A stretch of DNA of 64,000 bases from Oceanicaulis alexandrii DSM 11625 (lineage in GTDB: Bacteria > Pseudomonadota > Alphaproteobacteria > Caulobacterales > Maricaulaceae). The notes beneath the pieces were generated by a model. It saw only the letters and a program-made list of their open reading frames with translations, was not told the DNA's origin and ran no database searches. Numbering within the stretch: position 1 is the first letter of the stretch; each line of letters starts with the position of its first letter. Where the stretch lies: positions 1,612,001 to 1,676,000 of the forward strand of contig NZ_ATUP01000001.1 in the NCBI RefSeq assembly GCF_000420265.1, read 5' to 3'. Positions 28,351-36,162 of the stretch are shown here, one piece after another. The position numbers and the translations under genes are program-made.

Positions 28351-28367
28351 ACTTTGATAACGATACT
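28351..28367 (-). promoter_or_regulatory. Shared 17-base motif, site 1
   Basis: Read on the minus strand: AGTATCGTTATCAAAGT. It lies in the divergent gap between the SCP2-type thiolase and the PaaN-type gene, and matches sites at 30144, 30172 and 33573. Proposed operator; regulator not proven. Confidence 0.5.
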
Positions 28368-28432
28368 CTATTGGCTTACAAGTGCAAACGCCGTGACTTG
28401 CGGCGCCTTCAGCCTGACCGGAGAGACCTTAA

Positions 28433-30127
28433 ATGACCGCACCCGCCACTCAGACGCGCTCAGATCGCCGCAAGGTCCTCGAAGCTGCTCTGGAGGCGGT
28501 CCGGCTTCGAGACCAGTTCAGCCCCTTCAAGGAAAGCCCATCGAAAAAGTTGCACGGCGAGGCGGCGCCGCGACTTGGCGAGGAGCGGTTTCAGGCGCGG
28601 CTGGGGAAACCCTTTGAACTCGACCAGCCTGGCGAGATTGGCCGGGTGGGTGAGGCGGAGATATCACCTTACACGCGCAAACCGCTGGGCATTGACTATC
28701 TGCGTTGTGATCCGGATGCGCTGATCAAGGCGGCGCGCGCCGCCATGGGGAGCTGGGCCGCAACGAGCCCGGATACACGTGCGGATGTGCTGATTGAAAT
28801 GCTGTTCGAGCTAGAGAAGGACACGTTCGAGACCGCACACGCCACCATGCACACAGCCGGGCAGGGGTTCGTCATGGCGTTCTCCGGGTCGGGCGCCAAC
28901 GCACTGGACCGCGGGCTCGAGGCGCTGGTCTATGGCTATAAGGCCCAGATGGACGTGCCCGATACGGCGCGCTGGACCAAGCGCTTTCTGGATCCGGAGC
29001 CGGTCACGCTGGACAAGCGGTATCACCGGGTCCCGCTTGGCCCCGCCGCCATCGTGTGCTGCGCGACCTTTCCGTTGTGGAACGCCTATCCGGCTCTGAC
29101 GGCCAATTTGATGACCGGCAACGCGGCGATCCTCAAACCTCACCCCAGCTCCATCCTGCCCACTGCAATGGCGGTCGCGACTTGCCGCCGGGTGCTGGAG
29201 CGCGCAGGTTTTGATCCCAATCTTGTCCTGCTCGCGACGGACAGCCCGGATCATCCGGTGACCAAGGAGCTGATCTCACATCCCGATTGCCGGATCATCG
29301 ACTATACCGGCTCTCAGCGATTCGGGACCTGGATCGAACAGAACGCCGGGGACCGTCTGGTCTTCACCGAGACGGCAGGCTGCAATTCTGTGGTGTTTCA
29401 CTCGGCGCAGGATTTTGAAAAGGCCGCAGGCGCGGTGGTGCGCGCCATGAGTTCGTTCTCAAGTCAGATGTGCACCGCCCCGCAGAACTATTTCATACCC
29501 CGCTCCGGCGTGCGATCCGGCGACCGGGTCATCGCCTATGAGGAGGCAGTGCAGATCCTTGTCTCGGCCATTGACCGGATTGCCGGCGACAACGCCACCG
29601 GTTCGGCTGTTTGCGCCACGGTTCAGGCTGAAAGCACGCTTGGCAATGTCGAGGAGATGACCGCACGCGGTGAACGCGAGGGGCGGATTCTGCGCCGCGC
29701 CTCTCCGGTCGCCAATCCCGATTACCCTGATGCGCGCACGTGCAGCCCGGTCCTCATCGAAAGCGAGCCTGACAACGAGGATTTCTACGGGGAGGAGCGT
29801 TTTGGCCCGATCGGTTTCGTCATCCCGGTCGAGACCGCCGAGGAGGGTGTGGAACGCGCCACTCGCCAGGCCCGGAGCCGCGGCGCGATCTCTTCGTATC
29901 TTTACTCGACCGATGAGGACTTCATTGAGAAGGCTCTGCCCGCTTACATCGCGGCCGGCGCCTCGGTCAGCGTGAACATAGACGGCGGCATGCCGGTCAA
30001 TTTCATGGCGGCCTATTCAGACTATCACGTCACCGGACTGAACCCGGCCGGCAACGCCAGCCTGACCGATCTCGCCTTCGTCGCGCCGCGTTTCCGGGTG
30101 GTGCAAACGCGCCGAAAGGCAGGGTGA
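28433..30127 (+). CDS. PaaN-type aldehyde dehydrogenase (TIGR02288-like)
   Basis: A 564-residue member of the aldehyde dehydrogenase superfamily closest to the long PaaN form. The N-terminal part (KESPSKKLHGEAAP, then ISPYTRKPLGIDY) is typical of that form; the catalytic cysteine is Cys347 in SSQMCTAPQNYF, with the general-base glutamate likely in FTETAGCNS. No other phenylacetate (paa) genes are in the window, and it lacks the MaoC hydratase domain of PaaZ. It therefore may oxidise another aldehyde, perhaps from the carotenoid-oxygenase reaction. It is divergent from the thiolase operon. Confidence 0.85.
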   Translation: MTAPATQTRSDRRKVLEAALEAVRLRDQFSPFKESPSKKLHGEAAPRLGEERFQARLGKPFELDQPGEIGRVGEAEISPYTRKPLGIDYLRCDPDALIKAARAAMGSWAATSPDTRADVLIEMLFELEKDTFETAHATMHTAGQGFVMAFSGSGANALDRGLEALVYGYKAQMDVPDTARWTKRFLDPEPVTLDKRYHRVPLGPAAIVCCATFPLWNAYPALTANLMTGNAAILKPHPSSILPTAMAVATCRRVLERAGFDPNLVLLATDSPDHPVTKELISHPDCRIIDYTGSQRFGTWIEQNAGDRLVFTETAGCNSVVFHSAQDFEKAAGAVVRAMSSFSSQMCTAPQNYFIPRSGVRSGDRVIAYEEAVQILVSAIDRIAGDNATGSAVCATVQAESTLGNVEEMTARGEREGRILRRASPVANPDYPDARTCSPVLIESEPDNEDFYGEERFGPIGFVIPVETAEEGVERATRQARSRGAISSYLYSTDEDFIEKALPAYIAAGASVSVNIDGGMPVNFMAAYSDYHVTGLNPAGNASLTDLAFVAPRFRVVQTRRKAG

Positions 30128-30143
30128 ATCGACCACCCAAGTC

Positions 30144-30160
30144 AGTATCACTATAAAAGT
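30144..30160 (+). promoter_or_regulatory. Shared 17-base motif, site 2
   Basis: AGTATCACTATAAAAGT, upstream of the TonB receptor gene. It matches site 3 at 14 of 17 bases and site 1 at 13 of 17. Confidence 0.5.
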
Positions 30161-30171
30161 CGCCTTGAGTC

Positions 30172-30188
30172 AGTTTGTTTATTGAAGT
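30172..30188 (+). promoter_or_regulatory. Shared 17-base motif, site 4 (weaker)
   Basis: AGTTTGTTTATTGAAGT, 28 bases (start to start) after site 2. It keeps AGT, TA and AAGT at the same spacing; 12 of 17 bases match sites 1 and 3. Confidence 0.35.
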
Positions 30189-30253
30189 TATCATCCTCCC
30201 TGCATGTCCGCCGGACAAAGAAAAACAGGCGGGTCAGCAGGGGAGGAAACACA

Positions 30254-32458
30254 ATGGCTCATCGCAGCAACGCCTTAATGGGCGCGTCCGCGCTCGTTCT
30301 CTCGCTTTTGGCCGGAGAGGTCGCTCTGGCCCAGGTCGAAAGCTCAGACATCATCACCATTACGGCCCAGCGTCGGGCCCAATCCATTCAGGACGTGCCG
30401 ATTGCGGTCAGCGCGTTCGACGAAGAGGCGCTGCGCGGCAGCGCGATCGAGGGGATTGGGGGCATAGCCGACCGTACGCCCGGCTTCACCATGAGCGAAT
30501 TCAATATCGGCGAGCCCCAGCTTTATATCCGCGGCGTGGGCTCGACGTCTGACAGCGCTGCGGGCGACCCTTCTGTCGCGGTCTCCATCGATGAAGTCTA
30601 TATCGGACGCGCCGGCGGCGGGGCGATCAGCTTCTTTGATCTGGAGCGCGTCGAGGTTCTGCGCGGACCGCAAGGCACGCTCTATGGTCGGAATGCAGCG
30701 GGCGGTGCGGTCAACATCATCACCGCCAAGCCCGACGGCGACGATCCTTTCACCGAAGTGACCGTCGGATATGGCGAGTACGAGGACATCCAGCTCACAG
30801 GTGTGGCCAATGGCGCAATCGGTGAGGGCGTGGCGGGACGTATCGCTCTGCTCTACCACGACCATGCCGGCTATGCAGAAAACGCAGTGACCGGCCAGGA
30901 CCTGCAAGGCGCCAGAACGATCGGTGGACGTGGCGCGATCAGTTTCGAGAATGGTCCGGTGAGCGGATTGTTCCAGATCGACGTCTCTCGCGACGAGACG
31001 GATGGTCAGGCGCGCATTCCGGTCGCCGGTCCAAACACCGCTCCGCCGCTTGTGGCCCTGATCGGCGCCTTGCGCAGCGGTCTTGACGAACGCGAGAGCT
31101 TCTCCAGTCCAAACACGTTCCAGGAGCGCAACACTTACGGCGCCCAGGCCCGGTTCGATGTCGAACGTGACGCGTTCACGTTCACCTCTCTGTCGAGCTG
31201 GCGGGCGACAGATTTCTCCTGGTTCGACGATCTCGGCGGTCTGCCCACGCCGCCTTATGTTCTGCTGGTCGAAGACCGGGCCGACGAGGATTCAGACCAG
31301 TTCACTCAGGAGTTCCGCTTTACGTCGAATAACGATTCCGGCGTGTCATGGGTGGCGGGACTGTTCCTCTTCCACGAGGACGTGAACCGCTCCGAGAACT
31401 TCGTGGTGGACGCTCTGCCGCCCTTCCCGTCTTTTGTCGGCGGAGACGTGACGTTCACCCAGAACGCAACCAATCAGAGTGTCGCAGGTTTCGCCCAGAT
31501 GACCTGGCCCGTAACCGAAACCGTCAATCTGACGGGCGGTGTGCGCTTGACCTGGGATTCCAAGGAAATCCTTGCGCGGGGCATCGACAATGACACGCCG
31601 GGCGGTCCCTTTCCGGGGATTCCGCTCGGCCCGCCCCCGCTCGGGGTGGCCTTTCCGGGCGGCGTGACCGGCGAAGAGAGCTGGACCGAGCCGACCTGGC
31701 GTCTTGCTGCGGATTGGCGTCCGAATGACAACATACTCGCCTATGCCAGCTATGACCGGGGTTATAAGTCGGGCCTGTATCCCAGCCAGGCTCAGAACGC
31801 GGTCCAGGCAAGCACGCCGCTAGATCCGGAGATCCTCGATAATTTCGAGATCGGGTTGAAGACCAACTGGAACAATGGCCGGTTCATCCTGAACGGCTCC
31901 GCCTTCTTCACCGATTACCAGGATCTGCAGGTCTACGAGCTGCTTGGCTTGGCGCTGGTGACCTCGAACGCAGATGCCGAGATTTTCGGTGTCGAGATCG
32001 AGACCCAGGCGCGCCTGACCGATAACTTCATGGTCGGGGGCACCTATGCCTATCTGGATGCGGAGTATGTGTCCGACGCCCAGTCTGCAATCGGTGTTCT
32101 GCCCTATAACGGCAATCAGCTCACCCGGGCGCCGGAGAACAAGTACACCGTGTTCGCTCAGCTCGATGCGCCGATCGGACCCGGCTATGCACGTCTGCGG
32201 ACGGACTATCAGCATACGGGCGAGTACTTCTTCGATCCGTCGAATAATCCCGAAGTGCTGGTGGATTCTTACTCGACCGTCGACGCGCGGCTGTCCTGGC
32301 AGCCCAATGACGAGCGATGGGAAGTCGCGCTGTGGGCGAAGAATCTCGGCGACGAGACCTACCCGCTTCATATCATCAAGAACAACGGGATCGGCTTTAA
32401 TGTGTTCGCGCCGCCGCGCACATGGGGCGCGAGCTTGCGTGTTCGCTTCGGCGGCTGA
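30254..32458 (+). CDS. TonB-dependent outer-membrane receptor
   Basis: A 734-residue receptor. It has a signal peptide (ending about ALAQ), a TonB-box-like ITITAQRR, a plug domain (VPIAVSAFDEEAL; YIRGVGST; VEVLRGPQGTLYGRNAAGGAVNI), and a beta-barrel ending in a C-terminal aromatic/Gly strand (WGASLRVRFGG). This is the iron-independent type common in sphingomonads and Maricaulales, used to import large or hydrophobic organic compounds. The start at 30254 has GGGGAGGAAAC upstream. Its place between PaaN and carotenoid oxygenase suggests it imports their substrate. Confidence 0.93.
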   Translation: MAHRSNALMGASALVLSLLAGEVALAQVESSDIITITAQRRAQSIQDVPIAVSAFDEEALRGSAIEGIGGIADRTPGFTMSEFNIGEPQLYIRGVGSTSDSAAGDPSVAVSIDEVYIGRAGGGAISFFDLERVEVLRGPQGTLYGRNAAGGAVNIITAKPDGDDPFTEVTVGYGEYEDIQLTGVANGAIGEGVAGRIALLYHDHAGYAENAVTGQDLQGARTIGGRGAISFENGPVSGLFQIDVSRDETDGQARIPVAGPNTAPPLVALIGALRSGLDERESFSSPNTFQERNTYGAQARFDVERDAFTFTSLSSWRATDFSWFDDLGGLPTPPYVLLVEDRADEDSDQFTQEFRFTSNNDSGVSWVAGLFLFHEDVNRSENFVVDALPPFPSFVGGDVTFTQNATNQSVAGFAQMTWPVTETVNLTGGVRLTWDSKEILARGIDNDTPGGPFPGIPLGPPPLGVAFPGGVTGEESWTEPTWRLAADWRPNDNILAYASYDRGYKSGLYPSQAQNAVQASTPLDPEILDNFEIGLKTNWNNGRFILNGSAFFTDYQDLQVYELLGLALVTSNADAEIFGVEIETQARLTDNFMVGGTYAYLDAEYVSDAQSAIGVLPYNGNQLTRAPENKYTVFAQLDAPIGPGYARLRTDYQHTGEYFFDPSNNPEVLVDSYSTVDARLSWQPNDERWEVALWAKNLGDETYPLHIIKNNGIGFNVFAPPRTWGASLRVRFGG

Positions 32459-32483
32459 CCCGCGGAGCGTGTAGGGATGAGGC

Positions 32484-32520
32484 GGGCGCGAATCAGAAAT
32501 GGTTCGCGCCCGTTTCGTTT
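32484..32520 (+). terminator. Terminator after the TonB receptor gene
   Basis: GGGCGCGAA (32484-32492) pairs perfectly with TTCGCGCCC (32503-32511), ten-base loop, followed by GTTTCGTTT. It lies just before the end of the converging HxlR gene. Confidence 0.75.
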
Positions 32521-32523
32521 GGA

Positions 32524-33489
32524 CTAGCCGCTTGCCGCCCGGGTGCGGTCTGCATGCGTGCGCGCGGGGGCGGCTCTGACCCTGCGGGGATCGATCACCT
32601 CGCCGGTAACCGCATCGGTCAGGCGTGGCAGGACCGGCGCTCCGCTCACGCGGTCGACCAGAATCACCGGCGCTGTTTCTTCCGGGCATAGCCAGCGCTG
32701 GCCCCAGGCGAAGAAAGCGAGCACGAGCGGGTAAAGCGCCAGGCCGCGTTCGGTCAGCACATACTCAAAGCGCTCGGGCCGGGTGCGATAGCGTCGCTTT
32801 TCCAAAATGCCGTGGCCAACCATGGCGTTTAATCTGTCCGCCAGAACGCTGGTGGATATGTCCAGATTGGAGAGGAACTCGTCATAGCGCCGGATACGGT
32901 AGAAAGCCGCAGCGAGGACCAGATTGGTCCAATAATCCCCGAACAATTCTACACCAAGCTCGATCGGCCCGGACGCGCCGCGCTGGGCGGGCTGGACGCG
33001 ACGGCGGCGCATCGTCTTCATGCGGGGGGCGAAGTCAGGGTTCGGTCCGGGCGTGGGCATGACGTCATGGGGCGAGAGCGCCCGGGTCGGGTCGGCGCCG
33101 GACATGATGGGACGCACTTCGTCATCGCTGGAGCGGCGCACGAAACGGACCGCGCGCGCTGGATCGGCGCGCGGTGACCAGTCCTGTTCCCACAACGTCA
33201 GCATGACCGCGACGCCGAACAGGTCTCGGCCCATTTCCGTGAGTAGATATTCGTAACGCTCCGGCCGGGTCTGATAGAGCCTGGCTTCGAGCAGTCCGGC
33301 CTCCGTCATGGTCTTCAGGCGGCGCGCCAGCACCGAGCGGGCGATGGTGAGGCGCGAGAGCCAGTCTTCGAACTGGCGCACGCCGCGAAACGCCTCTCGC
33401 AGGATGAGCATGGTCCAGGCTTCCCCGACCACGTCGATGGCGTGCGAGACCGGATTGTTCTGGATCATCCTTTTCAGTGTCACTGGCAT
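32524..33489 (-). CDS. Tandem-domain HxlR-family regulator
   Basis: A 321-residue protein made of two HxlR winged-helix domains. The first (about 10-100) has AIDVVGEAWTMLILREAFRG and TRPERYEYLLTEMG; the second (about 175-265) repeats the pattern with VELFGDYWTNLVLAAAFYR and TRPERFEYVLTERG. Normal HxlR proteins are about 110-150 residues with one domain and act as dimers, so this looks like a covalent pseudo-dimer. The redox cysteine of classic HxlR proteins is absent (NNPVSHA). Start is uncertain: 33489 or 33468, neither with a good ribosome site. It is divergent from the nitronate monooxygenase operon. Confidence 0.88.
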   Translation of the reverse strand: MPVTLKRMIQNNPVSHAIDVVGEAWTMLILREAFRGVRQFEDWLSRLTIARSVLARRLKTMTEAGLLEARLYQTRPERYEYLLTEMGRDLFGVAVMLTLWEQDWSPRADPARAVRFVRRSSDDEVRPIMSGADPTRALSPHDVMPTPGPNPDFAPRMKTMRRRRVQPAQRGASGPIELGVELFGDYWTNLVLAAAFYRIRRYDEFLSNLDISTSVLADRLNAMVGHGILEKRRYRTRPERFEYVLTERGLALYPLVLAFFAWGQRWLCPEETAPVILVDRVSGAPVLPRLTDAVTGEVIDPRRVRAAPARTHADRTRAASG

Positions 33490-33572
33490 GGTTGGGAATA
33501 GACCCGATCACGCCAGAGCCGACAAGTGGCGCTCTACGCCTCTTGTCAGCAAGGGTCTCGGTCTATAGGGTG

Positions 33573-33589
33573 AGTTTCACTAACAAAGT
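33573..33589 (+). promoter_or_regulatory. Shared 17-base motif, site 3
   Basis: AGTTTCACTAACAAAGT, between the tandem HxlR gene and the nitronate monooxygenase operon, 43 bases before the start codon. It contains TCACT-N5-AGTGA as an inverted repeat and lies just after a possible -10 (TATAGG at 33564). Confidence 0.5.
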
Positions 33590-33632
33590 GACACACGGTT
33601 TGGCCCGTTCGGGACCGGATGCGGAGAGGACG

Positions 33633-34607
33633 ATGACGCGGCTATCTGAAACGCTCACGCGCAATCTGCGCCTGCCTGCGGTGTGCGCGCCGATGTTCCT
33701 GATTTCCGGGCCGGCGCTTGTGATCAACGCCTGCAGGGCCGGGATGATCGGCGCCTTTCCCGGTCCAAATTGCCGCACCATCGAGGATCTTGACGCCTGG
33801 ATGAGCGAGATTTCCGGCGCCCTTGGCCCGGACGATGCGCCCTGGGCGTTCAACATGATCACCCATTCGAGCTATCCGCGCTTCGAGGCGGAGCTGGAGC
33901 TCGTGAAAACCTATCGCCCGCCGCTCGTGATCACTGCGCTGGGCGGGCCTCAGCGCGTGGTCGAGGCTGTCCACGGGTATGGCGGCACGGTGTTCGCTGA
34001 CGTCAACTCGGTCGCGTTCGCCCGCAAGGCCGCGCTGGCGGGCGCGGACGGGCTTGTCCTCGTCTCGTCCGGTGCTGGCGGCCATACCGGATTTCTCGCG
34101 GCCAATGCATTTGTGGAAGCGGTGCGCGGATTTTTCGAAGGCCCGATCGCGGTCGGCGGGGCGATATCAACCGGGCGCGGCGTCGCTTCGGTCGAGGCGC
34201 TGGGCGCCGACCTCGCCTATATGGGCACGGCTTTTATCCCGGCTGAGGAGAGCCTGGCGGCTGACGCGTACAAGGCGATGGTGGTCGCTGCGGACGCGAC
34301 CGACCTGGTGGTCTCAGACTGCATGACGGGCGTGCCGGCCAGCTGGCTGAAAGAGAGCCTGCGCAGGGCCGGACTCGATCCGGACGACCTGCCCAAGAAA
34401 GGCCGTGTCCAGTTCGATGACCCCTCCAAAATCCTGAAGGGCTGGAAGGATGTGTGGTCCGCCGGCCAGGGGGTTGGCGCGGTCAACGCGATCGAGCCGG
34501 TCAAAGACATTATCGCGCGCCTCGTACACGAATACGCCGCCGACGTTCCTGCGTTTGGTGGTTTGCTTCAAGACAGGAGACAAGCTCATGAACGCCCCAA
34601 GCCGTAA
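33633..34607 (+). CDS. Nitronate monooxygenase family (2-nitropropane dioxygenase-like) flavoprotein
   Basis: A 324-residue TIM-barrel FMN protein. Family marks are PAVCAPMFLISGP near the N-terminus, the flavin/phosphate loop SSGAGGHTGFLA and GGAISTGRGVASVEALGADLAYMGTAF. Members oxidise nitronates but many, in catabolic clusters, have unknown substrates. Start 33633 follows GGAGAGGACG; the in-frame ATG at 33477 would run through the control region. It leads the plus-strand operon and overlaps the carotenoid-oxygenase gene by 20 bases. Confidence 0.88.
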   Translation: MTRLSETLTRNLRLPAVCAPMFLISGPALVINACRAGMIGAFPGPNCRTIEDLDAWMSEISGALGPDDAPWAFNMITHSSYPRFEAELELVKTYRPPLVITALGGPQRVVEAVHGYGGTVFADVNSVAFARKAALAGADGLVLVSSGAGGHTGFLAANAFVEAVRGFFEGPIAVGGAISTGRGVASVEALGADLAYMGTAFIPAEESLAADAYKAMVVAADATDLVVSDCMTGVPASWLKESLRRAGLDPDDLPKKGRVQFDDPSKILKGWKDVWSAGQGVGAVNAIEPVKDIIARLVHEYAADVPAFGGLLQDRRQAHERPKP

Positions 34608-36075
34608 AGATTTTCCGCGCCTCGAGCGTGACGCTCCGGCCTGGCTGGTCGATGTGGACAATCCCTATTTGCGGGGGCTCTATGCGCCTGTGAAGAGCGA
34701 AACCACGGCTGAAGACCTGGATGTGATCGGCGAAATACCGGCTGATCTGTGCGGCGCCTATATGCGCAACGGACCCAACCAGGCCTACCCTCCGGCGTCC
34801 AAGCATCACTGGTTTGACGGCGACGGCATGGTGCACACCGTCGCTTTCAAGGACGGCAAGGCGAGCTATCGGTCGCGCTATGTGCAAACCGACCATTTCA
34901 AGCTGAACGCAGAGGCCGGGCGCGAGCAATGGCCCGGTTACATGGGCCACCCTGATCCGAACGCGCCTCCCGGCGCGGGCTCTGACGGTTGGCTGAAGGA
35001 CAGCTCAAACACCGATCTCATCGTTCATAATGGCGAGGTGCTCGCGCTTTGGTATCAGGCGGGGGTTCCGGTGCGTATCGATCCGGCCACCGGCGAGACG
35101 CTTGGACCGCAGACCTTCGGCGGTCAGCTCCAGCGTCAGGTTTCGGCGCACGCCAAGACCGACCCGGAAACGGGTGAGATGTTCTTCTTCGACTACAACA
35201 CCAAGCCGCCTTACATGACCTATCACGTGGTCAGCCCGGACGGGCGGATGAGCACGGTGGAAATCGACGTGCCGGGCCCGCGCCTGCCCCACGACATGGC
35301 ACTGTCGAAGAATTACGCCATCTTGCACGACCTGCCGCTGTTCTGGGACCCTGAACTTCTCAAGACCCGCGGGCTGCACAAGGTGACGTTCTACGAGGAC
35401 ATTCCTTCGCGCTTCGCGGTGATCCCGCGCTATGGCTCGGCTGAGGATGTTCGCTGGTTCGAGGCTGAACCGGGATACATCTATCACGTCACCAACGCCT
35501 ATGAGGACGGCGACTGGCTGATCATGGAAGGGTGCCGGGTCACCGATCCGTGTCCGGACAGTCAGCCCGGCCGCGGCCAGTATGCGCGGATGATGGCCTT
35601 CTTGCTGCTCAAGGCGCGTTTCCATCGCTGGAAGTTTAATCTGAAGACCGGCGAGACCAAGGAAGAATGGCTCGACGACCGCAATGCGGAATTTCCGACC
35701 ATCAATATGGACGTTCAGGGCGTGCCCTCGCGGTATTCCTACCATGTCTCGATCCCGACGGATCGCGAGACCATGGTGTTTGACGGCCTGATCAAATACG
35801 ACACCCGCACCGGGCGATCGCAGAGCCTGCGCTTTGAAGACGGCTGGTACGGTTCGGAGAGTCCCTTCGCTCCACGCCTGAACGGAACGGGCGAGGAAGA
35901 TGACGGCTATCTCGTCAGCTTCGTGTCAAACGAAGCCGAGGGCCGCTCGGAAATCCATGTCATCGACGCCGCCGATATCGAGGCCGGCCCCATCGCGCGG
36001 GTCAAGCTGCCTGTGCGCGTGCCGGCGGGCTTTCACTCCACCTGGGTGCCGGGATCGGAGATGGGCTGGGTCTGA
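34588..36075 (+). CDS. Carotenoid / stilbene cleavage oxygenase (RPE65 family)
   Basis: A 495-residue non-haem iron dioxygenase of the seven-bladed propeller family, which splits C=C bonds of carotenoids, apocarotenoids or stilbenes into two aldehydes or ketones. All four iron-binding histidines are visible: His188 (SAHAKT), His235 (LPHDMA), His300 (YIYHVTNAYEDG) and His483 (GFHSTWVPG). The family start RNGPNQAYPP and WFDGDGMVH are present. No signal peptide. Start 34588 has GGAGAC upstream. The substrate cannot be fixed by eye; the neighbours (CoA ligase, thiolases) show that products are degraded. Confidence 0.92.
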   Translation: MNAPSRKDFPRLERDAPAWLVDVDNPYLRGLYAPVKSETTAEDLDVIGEIPADLCGAYMRNGPNQAYPPASKHHWFDGDGMVHTVAFKDGKASYRSRYVQTDHFKLNAEAGREQWPGYMGHPDPNAPPGAGSDGWLKDSSNTDLIVHNGEVLALWYQAGVPVRIDPATGETLGPQTFGGQLQRQVSAHAKTDPETGEMFFFDYNTKPPYMTYHVVSPDGRMSTVEIDVPGPRLPHDMALSKNYAILHDLPLFWDPELLKTRGLHKVTFYEDIPSRFAVIPRYGSAEDVRWFEAEPGYIYHVTNAYEDGDWLIMEGCRVTDPCPDSQPGRGQYARMMAFLLLKARFHRWKFNLKTGETKEEWLDDRNAEFPTINMDVQGVPSRYSYHVSIPTDRETMVFDGLIKYDTRTGRSQSLRFEDGWYGSESPFAPRLNGTGEEDDGYLVSFVSNEAEGRSEIHVIDAADIEAGPIARVKLPVRVPAGFHSTWVPGSEMGWV

Positions 36076-36162
36076 CAACCCGCCAAGACGGCCGCGCGGC
36101 TGGCGAGAGACCAAAAAAAGACCGCGCGCGCTTTTGTGTGAACAGGGGAGGAGACGACAGCG

